This document shows, piece after piece, positions 33,597 through 42,626 of a stretch of DNA of 64,000 bases. This DNA comes from Candidatus Gemmiger stercorigallinarum (GTDB taxonomy: Bacteria; Bacillota; Clostridia; Oscillospirales; Ruminococcaceae): contig DWWX01000018.1 in NCBI GenBank assembly GCA_019119495.1, positions 1 through 64,000 of the forward strand, in the 5' to 3' direction. The stretch's first letter is position 1; each line of letters begins with the position of its first letter. The position numbers were made by a program, and so were the translations under genes. Under the pieces are notes generated by a model, which was not told the DNA's origin, did no database searches, and was given only the letters and a program-made list of their open reading frames with translations.

Positions 33597-35705
33597 ATGA
33601 AGAACAAAGCAAAGCGCATTGTCAGCGCCGTATGTGCGCTGGCAATGTGCGCGGCCATGTTGCCGGCTGCGGCAATGGCGGAGGAAACCACAACGAGTGG
33701 CCCCGTGGTCAAAAACGGTGTCACGATCGACAAGACTGCCACGGCCTTGGATGAAAATGACCAGACGAATGTAACGCTTACCATTGGTGCCGAACAGGAT
33801 CAAACTGTTTCCGATGTGGTTTTCGTCTTGGACAAGTCGGTTAGCACTGACATTCGTGAATCTGCTGCAGCAATGCTGGATGAACTGATGACCCGCGTTG
33901 GCGAAAACCGCATCCAGGTTGGTGTTGTCGTATTCAATAAATCAGTTCACGCGAGCGTCCCTCTTACTGAGTTGAATAAAGAGAGTTACGACACGATTTA
34001 TAATGCTCTGATGACCGAAACTTCCAGCGGAACAAACATTTACGCTGGTTTGAAGGCGGGTAAAGATTTGCTGGATGCAGATACTTCGGTTGATGCATCT
34101 GCCAAGCATCTCGTTCTTGTGACGGATGGCGTAACCTATTTGTGGGGCGATGGCCGCGCAGCGGATGGCTCTGACATCTATACCATTTACAGTGAGCAGA
34201 GCGGTACTGGGGAAGAATCCCTGAACGCCGGCAACGAGATGATGAAAGCACATCATCCTGATGTTGTTGCGTATTATGCCGAATTCGACGATATGGCAGC
34301 ATGGATGACAAACCATACCCAGTACAGTGAAGATGCGGCAACGTATCAGCATGTGTATGGTGAAGGCCAGTATCAGCCGGATGAAAAGGGTCAGGGGGCT
34401 GACTCTACCTATTTTGAGGCTGGTTTTGTAGACGGCGACTACATTCCCGGCGAGGAACTGACGCAGCATGGCAATGCAAATGACGTAGCCGTTTATATGG
34501 CAGCTACTGTCTGGCAGGAAATTGTTGCGGCCGGTTATAACGCCTACGCTTATGCTGAGCAGGATTATGTTGAAGCCTATCCTTGGGGACCTACGTGGGT
34601 TGAAAACCTGTCTGACCTAGGTGGTTCCTCTGGCGCTGTTCCTGCTGAAACCGATGGCATGTTTGACAGTGTTAAAAGCAAAATCATTTATGCGATTGCG
34701 TCCGGCACTGTCACTGATGTGATTGGTGACCACTTTGACGTTTCCAACCTGAACAGCTTTGAGCTGACCGTCGGCGGTCAATCTGTGCCTGGCACTGTGG
34801 TCGATGGTAACACCATCAATTTCGGTGAAGCTAATGAGAATGGTGGTTTCCCCTATACTGTCACCTATTATCCCAATGGTGTCGAAGGCGATCCCCGCGA
34901 GCAGTTCGTTTGGACAATTAATGTCCCTGTTGAGAACGCCAATCAGCTTCAGCTGACCTACACCCTCCAGCTGGTCAACAAAGAGACCAAGCCCGGCACC
35001 TACACGCCTCCGACCAATGTGAGTGCGACCCTTGAGTATACTTCCACTGTCGGAGATAAAGGCTCTCTGGATTTCCCCGTTCCGCATGTCGAATACACCG
35101 TCGAAGCCCTTACGCCCAAGGATCCCACCTACGATGAACTGAACGCTCTGCTGGACGCCGAGGTCCAGTGCACCACTACCACCGACCATGCTACTGACCA
35201 TACCGACCTGCTGGATGGCAGCTATGATGTCACGGTTGACGCCACCCATGCGGATTCGCGGGGCGATGGTGCTACCGCTACCGTCACAGTTAACAGTGAC
35301 CGGTATGTGCAGCACTACAACGACAACATGAACACCGGCCTGACCCATACCCTGGCCAGCAACACCGCTTCCACCTGGACTGTCCAGCTGGTGTATGTGG
35401 CGAATGAGACAGCCACTGGTTGGACCCTTGCTGACGGTCAGGAAAGCAAGGCAGTGTTCTATGTCAGCTGCCCGGAGACCACCACCGTTCCCTCTACCCC
35501 CACCCCCGATGAGCACCCCGACATTGCCGAGGGCATTGCCAACGGCACCTGGGGCGGCACCCCCACCCCGACGCCCACCGCGCAGACCACTGCCATCCCC
35601 CAGACCAGCGACGACCTGCCGCTGGGCCTGCTGATCGTTGTGGCCATCGCGGCGGCCGGCGCCGTGTGCGGCCTGGTCGTCCTGCGCAAGCGCAGCAAGC
35701 AGTGA
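33597..35705 (+). CDS. VWA-domain cell-surface protein with IPQTSD sorting signal
   Basis: A 702-residue exported protein. Residues 1-27 are a signal peptide ending AAAMAEE. About 75-360 form a von Willebrand A domain with a MIDAS set: DKSVS, then TSSGTNIYAGL and VLVTDGV. After it come beta-rich DUF11/pilin-like segments and a Thr/Pro-rich stalk. The C terminus is IPQTSDDLPLG, one hydrophobic helix and RKRSKQ, a non-LPXTG wall-sorting signal. Such proteins act as adhesins or pilus-tip subunits anchored by sortase; no sortase is in the window. Much of the first two thirds is clearly less GC-rich than its neighbours, suggesting transfer. ATG 33597 follows GGGAGGA. Confidence 0.88.
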   Translation: MKNKAKRIVSAVCALAMCAAMLPAAAMAEETTTSGPVVKNGVTIDKTATALDENDQTNVTLTIGAEQDQTVSDVVFVLDKSVSTDIRESAAAMLDELMTRVGENRIQVGVVVFNKSVHASVPLTELNKESYDTIYNALMTETSSGTNIYAGLKAGKDLLDADTSVDASAKHLVLVTDGVTYLWGDGRAADGSDIYTIYSEQSGTGEESLNAGNEMMKAHHPDVVAYYAEFDDMAAWMTNHTQYSEDAATYQHVYGEGQYQPDEKGQGADSTYFEAGFVDGDYIPGEELTQHGNANDVAVYMAATVWQEIVAAGYNAYAYAEQDYVEAYPWGPTWVENLSDLGGSSGAVPAETDGMFDSVKSKIIYAIASGTVTDVIGDHFDVSNLNSFELTVGGQSVPGTVVDGNTINFGEANENGGFPYTVTYYPNGVEGDPREQFVWTINVPVENANQLQLTYTLQLVNKETKPGTYTPPTNVSATLEYTSTVGDKGSLDFPVPHVEYTVEALTPKDPTYDELNALLDAEVQCTTTTDHATDHTDLLDGSYDVTVDATHADSRGDGATATVTVNSDRYVQHYNDNMNTGLTHTLASNTASTWTVQLVYVANETATGWTLADGQESKAVFYVSCPETTTVPSTPTPDEHPDIAEGIANGTWGGTPTPTPTAQTTAIPQTSDDLPLGLLIVVAIAAAGAVCGLVVLRKRSKQ

Positions 35706-35764
35706 CCGCCGCTGGCTGACCCTCAGCAGCCAATGACCTGATCCGATTTGATCTGACCGGACCC

Positions 35765-35797
35765 AAAGCGCCGGGGCGTCTGCCCCGGCGCTTTGCT
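35765..35797 (+). terminator. Terminator of the VWA gene
   Basis: A perfect 13-bp stem AAAGCGCCGGGGC (35765-35777) with 35782-35794, followed by GCTTGT. Confidence 0.75.
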
Positions 35798-35867
35798 TGT
35801 GCCGCCCCGCCCCCAAACCTGCCAAATTGTGAAAGCTCCGCGAAAACGGATGCATCCTGCCGGAATT

Positions 35868-35878
35868 TGTGGTATCAT
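35868..35878 (+). promoter_or_regulatory. Extended -10 promoter of the LCP gene
   Basis: TGTGGTATCAT ending at 35878, the same extended -10 as upstream of the VWA gene; the -35 is poor. The start codon follows 57 nt later. Confidence 0.5.
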
Positions 35879-35934
35879 TATATGCGGATATTTCCGCCCA
35901 TATATTTTGCATCTTTGCATCAAAGAGGAATACT

Positions 35935-38382
35935 ATGTCTCATAACGAAAACGATACCACGGATAAAATCACCGGCCAGGACACGCCGGCCGAACCCTCC
36001 CGGCAGGACGCGCCCCCGGCCAAACCCAAACGCCGCGTCCCCCTGTGGGGCAAGGTGCTGCTGGGCATTGTGTGCGCGGCGGCGGTGCTGGTGGGGGTGG
36101 CGGCGCTGTACGTCAACGGCAAGCTGGACCTGATCCACTACGACGACGGCACCGTGGACTCGGTGGGCAGCATCGGCGCCGAGGAGGACCAGGACCTGGA
36201 CACCACCGGCCTGGAGGAAAACACCGGCGAGATGGTCATGCCCGAAGGCAGCCCCTTCCAGGACTCCAACGTGCTGAACATCCTGCTGATCAGCACCGAC
36301 GAGCGCACCGAGGCCGTCAACGACTATGACGCCTACACCCACCTGGATGAGCTGGACGGCACCACCGCCACCACCGAGTTCAGCGACGACGCCCGCGCCG
36401 ACAGCCTGATCCTGGTCTCGATGAACATTGCCGAGGATACCATCAAGCTGGTGTCCATCGAGCGCGGCACCGGCGTGCCCATCCTTCTGGACGGCTACGA
36501 GGGTCAGTACGACTGGATCACCCATACCTTCCGCTACGGCGGCGCCAAGCTGACCATGGACACGGTGGAGGAATGCTTCAACGTGGTGGTGGACCACTAC
36601 GTGCGCATCAACTTCAACTCCTTTGTGCAGATCGTCGACGCGGTGGGCGGCGTGGACATCACCCTGACCGAGGAGGAGGCCGCCGCCCTGAACTGGGAGA
36701 TCCCCTCCAACTCGATGAAGATCGACGTCGAGGTGACCCCCGGCGTCAACCACATGGACGGCTATACCGCCCTGCAGTATGCCCGGCTGCGCTCGGTGGA
36801 CAACGACTGGGTGCGCATCCAGCGGCAGCGCACCGTCATCCAGGCGGTGCTGGACCAGATCAAGACCGCCACCCCGCTGGAGCTGGACAGCCTGCTCAAC
36901 GCGGTGCTGCCGCTGGTGCAGACCAACTTTACCCGCAGCGAGATCGCCGCCCTGCTGGTGCAGCTGCCGGGATTTCTGGGCGTGACGGCGGAGCAGATGT
37001 CGCTGCCCGCCGAGGGCACCTACGGCAGCCGCACCGGCATGGACGGCCGCCAGATGTACGACCCCGACTGGGCCGAGAATGTGGCCATCCTGCATGACTT
37101 CCTGTACGGCGAGGACAGCGACAGCGACGCCTACGCCCACGAGGAGGAAGTGGAGACCTCCCTGAACGATTACACCGACGACCAGCTGGCCGACATGGCC
37201 GACTACATGGCCGCCAACAGCATGGCCGCCGACCTGACCGACGGCACCGGCCTGTGGCCCAGCGAGGCCGAGCTGGCCGCCGCTGCCGCGGACGCCGCCA
37301 CCGGCGAGGACGCGCAGCAGGCGGAGCCCGCGCAGGCCGCCGACGGGGACGCCGCGGACGGGCAGCAGGTCTGGCTGGCCGGCTTTGACACGGCGGCCGA
37401 CAGCCTGGCCGTCTACCAGAGCATGGTGCAGCACCTGCACGAGACCGAGGGCGTCAACACGCTGCTGACCGAGAACGATTTTGCCGCGGCTGCCGTGCTG
37501 GACGCCTACGTCAACGGCGGCGACGAAACGCTGCTGACCGCCCTGGCCGACGCGCTGGGCGGCACCGACGACAACTGGACCGCCCGCTGGCAGTGGGTGC
37601 GGGAATACAACGCCGCCCAGCCGGAGGGCAGCAAGCTGCGTGTGGCCGGCCTTGGGCCGGATGCGTCGCCCCAGGCGGCGGCACTGGGGGTCTCGCTGCT
37701 GCGGGCGGACGGCGCCGCGGCGGCGGACAGCGTGGCCGACATTGCCGACTGGCTGGACCGCAACGACGCCCAGCCCGCCCCGTGGCGCAGCCGGTATATC
37801 CTGCTGCGGCTGACCCAGGCGGAGCAGGAGGACCCCGAAGCCCTGCAGGCCCTGTTTGGCGACAATTACCCCCTGATCCAGCAGCTGTGCCGCAATTACG
37901 AGGCAAACCTCCGCTTCTGGAACGGCGAGGGCACTGACGAGCAGACCGCCGGGCAGATGTATGACAACTTCTGCGCCTGGGCCGACTTCCTGCCGGAGGA
38001 CGCCGGATTTTTTGGCGGGCTGAGCATGGAGGCCGCCAGCGCCACCGCCCTGGTGGGCAAGGGCGAGACCGCCTACACCACCTTTGCCGCCCTGCTGGAC
38101 GGCTACGGCTCGCCGGTGCAGGGCAGCGTGCAGGCGGTGGGCGTTTTGTACGTGACCAGCGACGGCGACACCGGCAGCTGCCTGCCCAACGACCGCACGG
38201 TGGACTATCCGCTGCTGGAAGCCTGCCTGCCCGACGCGTTTGCCCGCAATACCTGGATCGCATTGGACGGCAGCGGCAGCCCCTTTGCGCGCAGCGTGCC
38301 GCTGTTCCAGCCCGGCACCGAGGATGCCGGCGCGGCAGCCGAGTATTTCCCCGCGCTGCTGACGGTGGTGGACGGCCAGTAA
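35935..38382 (+). CDS. LCP-family protein fused to an erythromycin-esterase-like domain
   Basis: An 815-residue membrane protein. Residues 1-35 are cytoplasmic and charged, about 38-60 are a membrane helix, and about 110-390 form a LytR-CpsA-Psr domain (NILLISTDERT; DDARADSLILVSM; KLVSIERGTGVPI; HMDGYTALQYARLRSVDNDW). LCP proteins transfer lipid-linked glycans onto peptidoglycan. From about 477 to the end it resembles erythromycin-esterase/ChaN-like proteins (LDAYVNGGDETLL; WQWVREYNAAQPEGSKLRV). The GExxHG catalytic motif of that family reads AGFDTAADS here, so this half may be inactive. ATG 35935 after AAAGAGG. No terminator before repeat copy B. Confidence 0.85.
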   Translation: MSHNENDTTDKITGQDTPAEPSRQDAPPAKPKRRVPLWGKVLLGIVCAAAVLVGVAALYVNGKLDLIHYDDGTVDSVGSIGAEEDQDLDTTGLEENTGEMVMPEGSPFQDSNVLNILLISTDERTEAVNDYDAYTHLDELDGTTATTEFSDDARADSLILVSMNIAEDTIKLVSIERGTGVPILLDGYEGQYDWITHTFRYGGAKLTMDTVEECFNVVVDHYVRINFNSFVQIVDAVGGVDITLTEEEAAALNWEIPSNSMKIDVEVTPGVNHMDGYTALQYARLRSVDNDWVRIQRQRTVIQAVLDQIKTATPLELDSLLNAVLPLVQTNFTRSEIAALLVQLPGFLGVTAEQMSLPAEGTYGSRTGMDGRQMYDPDWAENVAILHDFLYGEDSDSDAYAHEEEVETSLNDYTDDQLADMADYMAANSMAADLTDGTGLWPSEAELAAAAADAATGEDAQQAEPAQAADGDAADGQQVWLAGFDTAADSLAVYQSMVQHLHETEGVNTLLTENDFAAAAVLDAYVNGGDETLLTALADALGGTDDNWTARWQWVREYNAAQPEGSKLRVAGLGPDASPQAAALGVSLLRADGAAAADSVADIADWLDRNDAQPAPWRSRYILLRLTQAEQEDPEALQALFGDNYPLIQQLCRNYEANLRFWNGEGTDEQTAGQMYDNFCAWADFLPEDAGFFGGLSMEAASATALVGKGETAYTTFAALLDGYGSPVQGSVQAVGVLYVTSDGDTGSCLPNDRTVDYPLLEACLPDAFARNTWIALDGSGSPFARSVPLFQPGTEDAGAAAEYFPALLTVVDGQ

Positions 38383-38411
38383 CGCCGCACGCACCGCCCC
38401 AAACCCACAGC

Positions 38412-38571
38412 AAAAGCGGAGTAAGCATAAGAAAGCTTTGGTTTTGCTGCGCCGGGCGGCAAAACTGCGAAGCATCGAAAAAAATCGCAAAAACAGGCCG
38501 GTGGCAACGCAGCCAACGGCCTGTTTTTGATAGATTTTGCGGCAATGCTTCCTTGTGCGCACTCCGCTAAA
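38412..38571 (-). repeat. Dispersed palindromic MITE-like repeat, copy B
   Basis: A 160-bp element, the inverted copy of 19346-19548 (its minus strand matches copy A's plus strand along nearly the whole length, with a deletion of about 43 bases in the centre). Terminal repeats read AAAAGCGGAGTAAGC on one side and TTAGCGGAGTGCGC on the other. The inner stem AAAACAGGCCGGTGGC/GCCAACGGCCTGTTTTT, followed by T residues, probably terminates LCP transcription. Confidence 0.8.
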
Positions 38572-38573
38572 AG

Positions 38574-38626
38574 CCGGCGGCCTTCCGCCCCCTGCAACCA
38601 GGGGAGAAGGCCGCCGGCCTTTTTTT
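38574..38626 (+). terminator. Terminator downstream of the LCP gene
   Basis: A 12-bp stem CCGGCGGCCTTC (38574-38585) with 38606-38617, followed by seven T residues. It lies just after repeat copy B. Confidence 0.85.
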
Positions 38627-38695
38627 GCTGATCCGATCAGATTTGGCGCCGCCCCGGCCGGGCGGGGCAGGGGAGCCGTGCCGGACGCGGCGGGG

Positions 38696-39583
38696 TCAGT
38701 CCACCCGCTCGTCGCCCCAGAAGAACAGCGCCACGGTGCCGGGGCCGGTGTGGCTGCCGATGGTGGTGCCGATGGTGTTGATCTCCACTTTGCCGTTCAG
38801 CCTGGGGAACTTTGCCTCCACCATGGCGGCCACGGCCTGGGCGTCCTCCAGGCAGGCCGACTGGGAGATATAGCACTTGCCCGCGTAGTCCAGCCCGCCC
38901 TGGGCGTGCTGTTCCATCATTTTGACGCACTCTTCCATGGCGCGCTTTTTGCCGCGGCACTTTTTGCGGGGGATCAGCCGGCCCTGGTTGTCCACGTTCA
39001 GCAGCGGGCAGATCTTCAGCGCGGTGCCGAACCAGCCCGCCGCCTTGGTGATGCGCCCGCCCTTGACAAAGAAGGTCAGGTCGCTGGAGAAGAACCAGTG
39101 GTGCAGCTTCAGGCGGTTGTCCATCGCCCACTGGTAGACCTCATCGATGGACTTGCCCTCGTCCCGCAGGTCAGCCAGCTTGTCCATGAACAGGCCGGTG
39201 CCCGATGACGCCGACAGCGAATCGACGATGTAGATCTTGCGGTCGGGGTATTTCTCGGCCAGCTCGTCCCGCGCCAGGTTGGCGGAGTTCACCACGCCGG
39301 AAATGCCGCTGGACAGGGTAAGGTGCAAAATGTCCAGCCCCTGCTCCAAAAACGGCGTAAAGTAGGCGATGAACTCGTCGGCGTTCAGCTGCGAGGTCTT
39401 GGTCTCGGCGCCGTTGACCATGGCGGCGTAGAATTTGTCCAGCGGCATGCTTTTGCCCAGGTCGTCGGTGTGCTGCACCCCGTCCAGCGAGTAGTGGAAG
39501 CAGGTATACCGGATGTCCCGCGCCGCAAAATGTTCCGGCGTCAGGTCGGCGGTGGAGCAGCAGCTTAAAATGTAGTTTGCCAT
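38696..39583 (-). CDS. DegV family fatty-acid-binding protein
   Basis: A 295-residue protein of the DegV/FakB fold, which binds a fatty acid and presents it to a kinase (FakA) for phosphorylation. Landmarks are ILSCCSTADLTPEHF at the start, TKTSQLNADEFIAYF, then LTLSSGISGVVNSANLA with the lipid-contacting serines, and VDSLSASSGTGLF. The C-terminal part has TIGSHTGPGTVALFFWG. No fakA is nearby. ATG 39583 follows GAGAGAGGG. TATACT at 39665-39670 (minus strand) is a likely -10. The open frame upstream through 40891 is antisense to the dehydratase gene and not coding. Confidence 0.9.
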   Translation of the reverse strand: MANYILSCCSTADLTPEHFAARDIRYTCFHYSLDGVQHTDDLGKSMPLDKFYAAMVNGAETKTSQLNADEFIAYFTPFLEQGLDILHLTLSSGISGVVNSANLARDELAEKYPDRKIYIVDSLSASSGTGLFMDKLADLRDEGKSIDEVYQWAMDNRLKLHHWFFSSDLTFFVKGGRITKAAGWFGTALKICPLLNVDNQGRLIPRKKCRGKKRAMEECVKMMEQHAQGGLDYAGKCYISQSACLEDAQAVAAMVEAKFPRLNGKVEINTIGTTIGSHTGPGTVALFFWGDERVD

Positions 39584-39664
39584 ATTGATCCCTCTCTCTC
39601 CGGCGGGCGGGCCGGATAAAATTTCCGCGGGCGCAGCTGCGCCGCAATAAGCATATCTGTGCAC

Positions 39665-39670
39665 AGTATA
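39665..39670 (-). promoter_or_regulatory. Likely -10 box of the degV-like gene
   Basis: TATACT on the minus strand about 80 nt before the ATG; no good -35 is visible at the right spacing. Confidence 0.4.
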
Positions 39671-39812
39671 ACACAACCGAAACAAAACGGCCAGTCTTTC
39701 TGCGCGGTTTTTCACAGCTAACTGCGCGGCCTGCCCCGGTGCGGCCGGCGTCCGGGCGCCGGCCAAAACCGTGAAAAATGTTCCGGACAGCCCCGCGCGG
39801 GGGCCGCCGCGG

Positions 39813-39841
39813 TTGAAATGCAGGCCCAAATAGGGTATACT
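39813..39841 (+). promoter_or_regulatory. Promoter of the surface-glycan operon
   Basis: TTGAAA (39813-39818), a 17-nt spacer and TATACT (39836-39841), about 100 nt before the dehydratase ATG. It probably drives the genes through 48050. Confidence 0.8.
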
Positions 39842-39943
39842 GTTTTGTAACCCTATTGCAATTTTTCCGCGGCCCCCGGCAGGCGGAACCTTCCATTGAT
39901 TTGTGCGCGGCGCGGCCGGCGCAGGAAAAGGAGTTTTACCACC

Positions 39944-40927
39944 ATGGCACATACCGTAATGGTCACCGGCGCCGACGGTTTTATCGGCAGCCATCTGACA
40001 GAGGAACTGGTCAAGCGGGGCGAGAAGGTCCGCGCCTTCTGCCTGTACAATTCCTTCGGCTCTCTGGGCTGGATCGACACCCTGCCCCCCGAGATCAAAA
40101 ACGAGATCGACGTCTTTATGGGCGACATCCGCGACCCCAACGGCGTGCGCACCGCCATGCGCGGCCAGGAGCGGGTATTCCACCTGGCGGCGCTGATCGC
40201 CATCCCGTTCTCGTACCACAGCCCGGACAGCTACGTGGACACCAACATCAAGGGCACCCTGAACGTGCTCAACGCCGCCAGGGAGCTGGGCACCAGCCGG
40301 GTGCTGGTCACCTCCACCAGCGAGGTCTACGGCACCGCCCGGTATGTGCCCATTGACGAAAAGCACCCCTTCCAGGGGCAAAGCCCCTACTCGGCCACCA
40401 AGATCGGCGCCGACCGCCTGGCCGAGAGCTTTTACCGCAGCTTTGACCTGCCGGTGACCATCGTGCGGCCCTTCAACACCTACGGGCCCCGCCAGTCGGG
40501 CCGGGCCATCATCCCCACCATCATCACCCAGCTGCTGGCCGGCCAGACCGAGATCAAGCTGGGCAGCCTGACCCCCACCCGCGACTTTAACTATGTCAAG
40601 GACACCGCCAACGGCTTTATGAGCATCGCCGACTGCGACGCCGCCATCGGCCAGGAGCTGAACATCGCCACCGGCGTGGAGCACTCCATCGGTGACCTGG
40701 CCAACGAGCTGATCGCCCAGATCAACCCGCAGGCCCGCATCGTCTGCGAGGCCGAGCGTCTGCGCCCGGAGAAAAGCGAGGTCAACCGCCTGCTGGGCGA
40801 CGCCACCAAGCTGCGCGCCCTGACCGGCTGGGCGCCCCGATACACCTTTGAACAGGGCCTGGCCGAGACCATCGAGTTTTTGCGCACCCACCTGGACGAC
40901 TACAAGGTCGGCCAGTATATCCTGTGA
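39944..40927 (+). CDS. NAD-dependent SDR sugar 4,6-dehydratase, LegB-like
   Basis: A 327-residue extended short-chain dehydrogenase. The Rossmann motif is VTGADGFIGSHLTEEL, followed by FCLYNSFGSLGWIDTLP and MGDIRDPNGVRTAM. The active site has TSTSEVYGTA and the YxxxK motif SPYSATKIGADRLAE, then RPFNTYGPRQSGRAIIPTI. The whole pattern matches the LegB group (GDP/UDP-GlcNAc 4,6-dehydratase of legionaminic-acid and related CPS pathways). None of the other legionaminic genes are present, so the product sugar is unclear. ATG 39944 follows AAAAGGAG. First gene of a co-directional glycan cluster; the next gene overlaps its stop by one base. Confidence 0.9.
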   Translation: MAHTVMVTGADGFIGSHLTEELVKRGEKVRAFCLYNSFGSLGWIDTLPPEIKNEIDVFMGDIRDPNGVRTAMRGQERVFHLAALIAIPFSYHSPDSYVDTNIKGTLNVLNAARELGTSRVLVTSTSEVYGTARYVPIDEKHPFQGQSPYSATKIGADRLAESFYRSFDLPVTIVRPFNTYGPRQSGRAIIPTIITQLLAGQTEIKLGSLTPTRDFNYVKDTANGFMSIADCDAAIGQELNIATGVEHSIGDLANELIAQINPQARIVCEAERLRPEKSEVNRLLGDATKLRALTGWAPRYTFEQGLAETIEFLRTHLDDYKVGQYIL

Positions 40928-42579
40928 TGGCTGCGCTTCAAAAACTGGCGAAAAAACCGGCGGTCCTGTGGGGCGGCGCGGCCCTGCTGGCGGTGGTGGC
41001 CGGCGTGGCCTGGGCGTATTACTGGCGGGTGTTCTACTATCTGGATGCCCGCGTTTCGCCGCTGCTGGTCACCGGCGGCTGCGTGCTGGCCTGCCTGGCC
41101 GCGGTGGCGATGGCGGGGGTGCTGCACTACGGTCTGCGCAGCTTTGCCGCCAAAGCGGCGGCCTGCATCGCGGTGTGCGGGCTGCTGTTCGCCTTTGCCG
41201 ACCCGCCCATGCAGACCCCCGACGAGTCGGAGCATTTTTTGCGCACCTACGCCATCAGCATGGGCCGGTTCGACTTTGACGGCGAGCGCGCCTACCCGGA
41301 CGACGTGGCGGCGCTGTACAATGCCTTCCCCGGCGCGTGGGTCAACGCCCACACCTCCGCCGGCGCTGCCGAGGACCCGGACACCGGCGAGCTGACCGCC
41401 TACAACACCGCCGGCTATGCCCTGAAACAATACGGCGAGGACGGCCGCGTGCAAAGCATCGCCGACAGTTTTGACGCCTACTTCAACGACCCCGACGCCA
41501 CCCCGGTCACCGAGCCGGTCAGCTTTATGGTGCTGCCGTTTGTGCCCGGGGCCATTGGCATGTTTGCTGCGCGGCTGCTGGGCTTTGGCGCGCTGGGCTG
41601 CCTGTACGGCGGGCGCATCGCCAACCTGGCGGTGTATGCGGCCATCTGCTACCTGGCGCTGCGCCGGGCGCAGAAATTCCGCCCGGCCTTTGTCTGCGTC
41701 ATGCTGCTGCCGCTTTCGCTGTACATGGGGGCCAGCTTGAGCTATGACTCGGCGCTGCTGGCCTGCTATTACCTGATGCTGGCCCAGCTGACCCGCCGCA
41801 CCTGGACCACAAAGGACGCGGCCCTTTACGCCGCCGCCTGCGTCTGGGTGAACGTGGCCAAGCCCTACATCAACCTGCTGTGGGCGTTTTTGCCGCTGAT
41901 CCTGCTGCGGGAGGCTTTCTGCGCCCGCGGCCGCCGCTGGCACTGGACGGCGGGCATGCTGGCGGCGTCGCTGGCGGTGACCCGCTTTGTCGAGTGGTAC
42001 GGCACGGCCTTCCGGTACAATTACGGCGAGATCGGCCGCATGGGCGGCAGCGACGTGAACCAGCTGGAACAGCTTTTGTTCATCCTGAAAAATCCGCTGC
42101 GTTACCTGGCCGTTTTGCTGGGCACACTGTACGAGAACGACTTTTTCATCGGCCAGCTGGGCCTGTTTGGTTGGAAAGACCTGCCCATCGCGCTCATCAG
42201 CCTGATGGGGCCGGTGCTGCTTTTGATTGGCGCGGTGCTTTCCGCCGGGCGGGGGCAGTCCATCACCCGGCGGCGGGCAATACCGCTGGCGGCGTTTGCC
42301 GCCGTCTACGCGGTGGGCGCCATGACGGCCATGTACATCACCTACACGCCGGTGTCGATGGTGCGCATCGTGGGGCTGCAGGCGCGGTATTTTCTGCCGG
42401 TGTTTTTGCTGGCCGCCATGCTGCTGGCCGCCCCGCTGCGGCGGGTGCTCTCGGCGGATCTTTCCCCCCAAAAGGCCGAACGCTGGGCGCTGCGCATCTT
42501 TGCGCCCTGCGCAGCGTTTGGCGCGGTGCTGCTGTTCCAGCACTATTTTGTCGGCCCCATTGCCACGATCCCGGTGTAA
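40927..42579 (+). CDS. DUF2142 polytopic membrane protein
   Basis: A 550-residue membrane protein with about a dozen hydrophobic segments and the DUF2142 landmarks PPMQTPDESEHFLRTYAIS in the first extracytoplasmic loop and GLQARYFLPVFLLAAM near the end. The acidic TPDESEH loop resembles the catalytic loop of GT-C glycosyltransferases, so it may transfer a lipid-linked sugar, as suggested for other DUF2142 proteins. The ATG at 40927 overlaps the preceding TGA (TGATG); there is no separate ribosome site, which implies translational coupling. A GTG three bases upstream is an alternative. Confidence 0.82.
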   Translation: MAALQKLAKKPAVLWGGAALLAVVAGVAWAYYWRVFYYLDARVSPLLVTGGCVLACLAAVAMAGVLHYGLRSFAAKAAACIAVCGLLFAFADPPMQTPDESEHFLRTYAISMGRFDFDGERAYPDDVAALYNAFPGAWVNAHTSAGAAEDPDTGELTAYNTAGYALKQYGEDGRVQSIADSFDAYFNDPDATPVTEPVSFMVLPFVPGAIGMFAARLLGFGALGCLYGGRIANLAVYAAICYLALRRAQKFRPAFVCVMLLPLSLYMGASLSYDSALLACYYLMLAQLTRRTWTTKDAALYAAACVWVNVAKPYINLLWAFLPLILLREAFCARGRRWHWTAGMLAASLAVTRFVEWYGTAFRYNYGEIGRMGGSDVNQLEQLLFILKNPLRYLAVLLGTLYENDFFIGQLGLFGWKDLPIALISLMGPVLLLIGAVLSAGRGQSITRRRAIPLAAFAAVYAVGAMTAMYITYTPVSMVRIVGLQARYFLPVFLLAAMLLAAPLRRVLSADLSPQKAERWALRIFAPCAAFGAVLLFQHYFVGPIATIPV

Positions 42580-42626
42580 GCCGATCCGTTTTTGACTGTA
42601 TCCTGCCCCGAAAGGAGGTCCCGCCC

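Noticed and set aside
38696-40891. Extension of the DegV-like frame to 731 codons
   Set aside because: The DegV homology begins at the ATG at 39583 with a ribosome site; the upstream part is antisense to the dehydratase gene.
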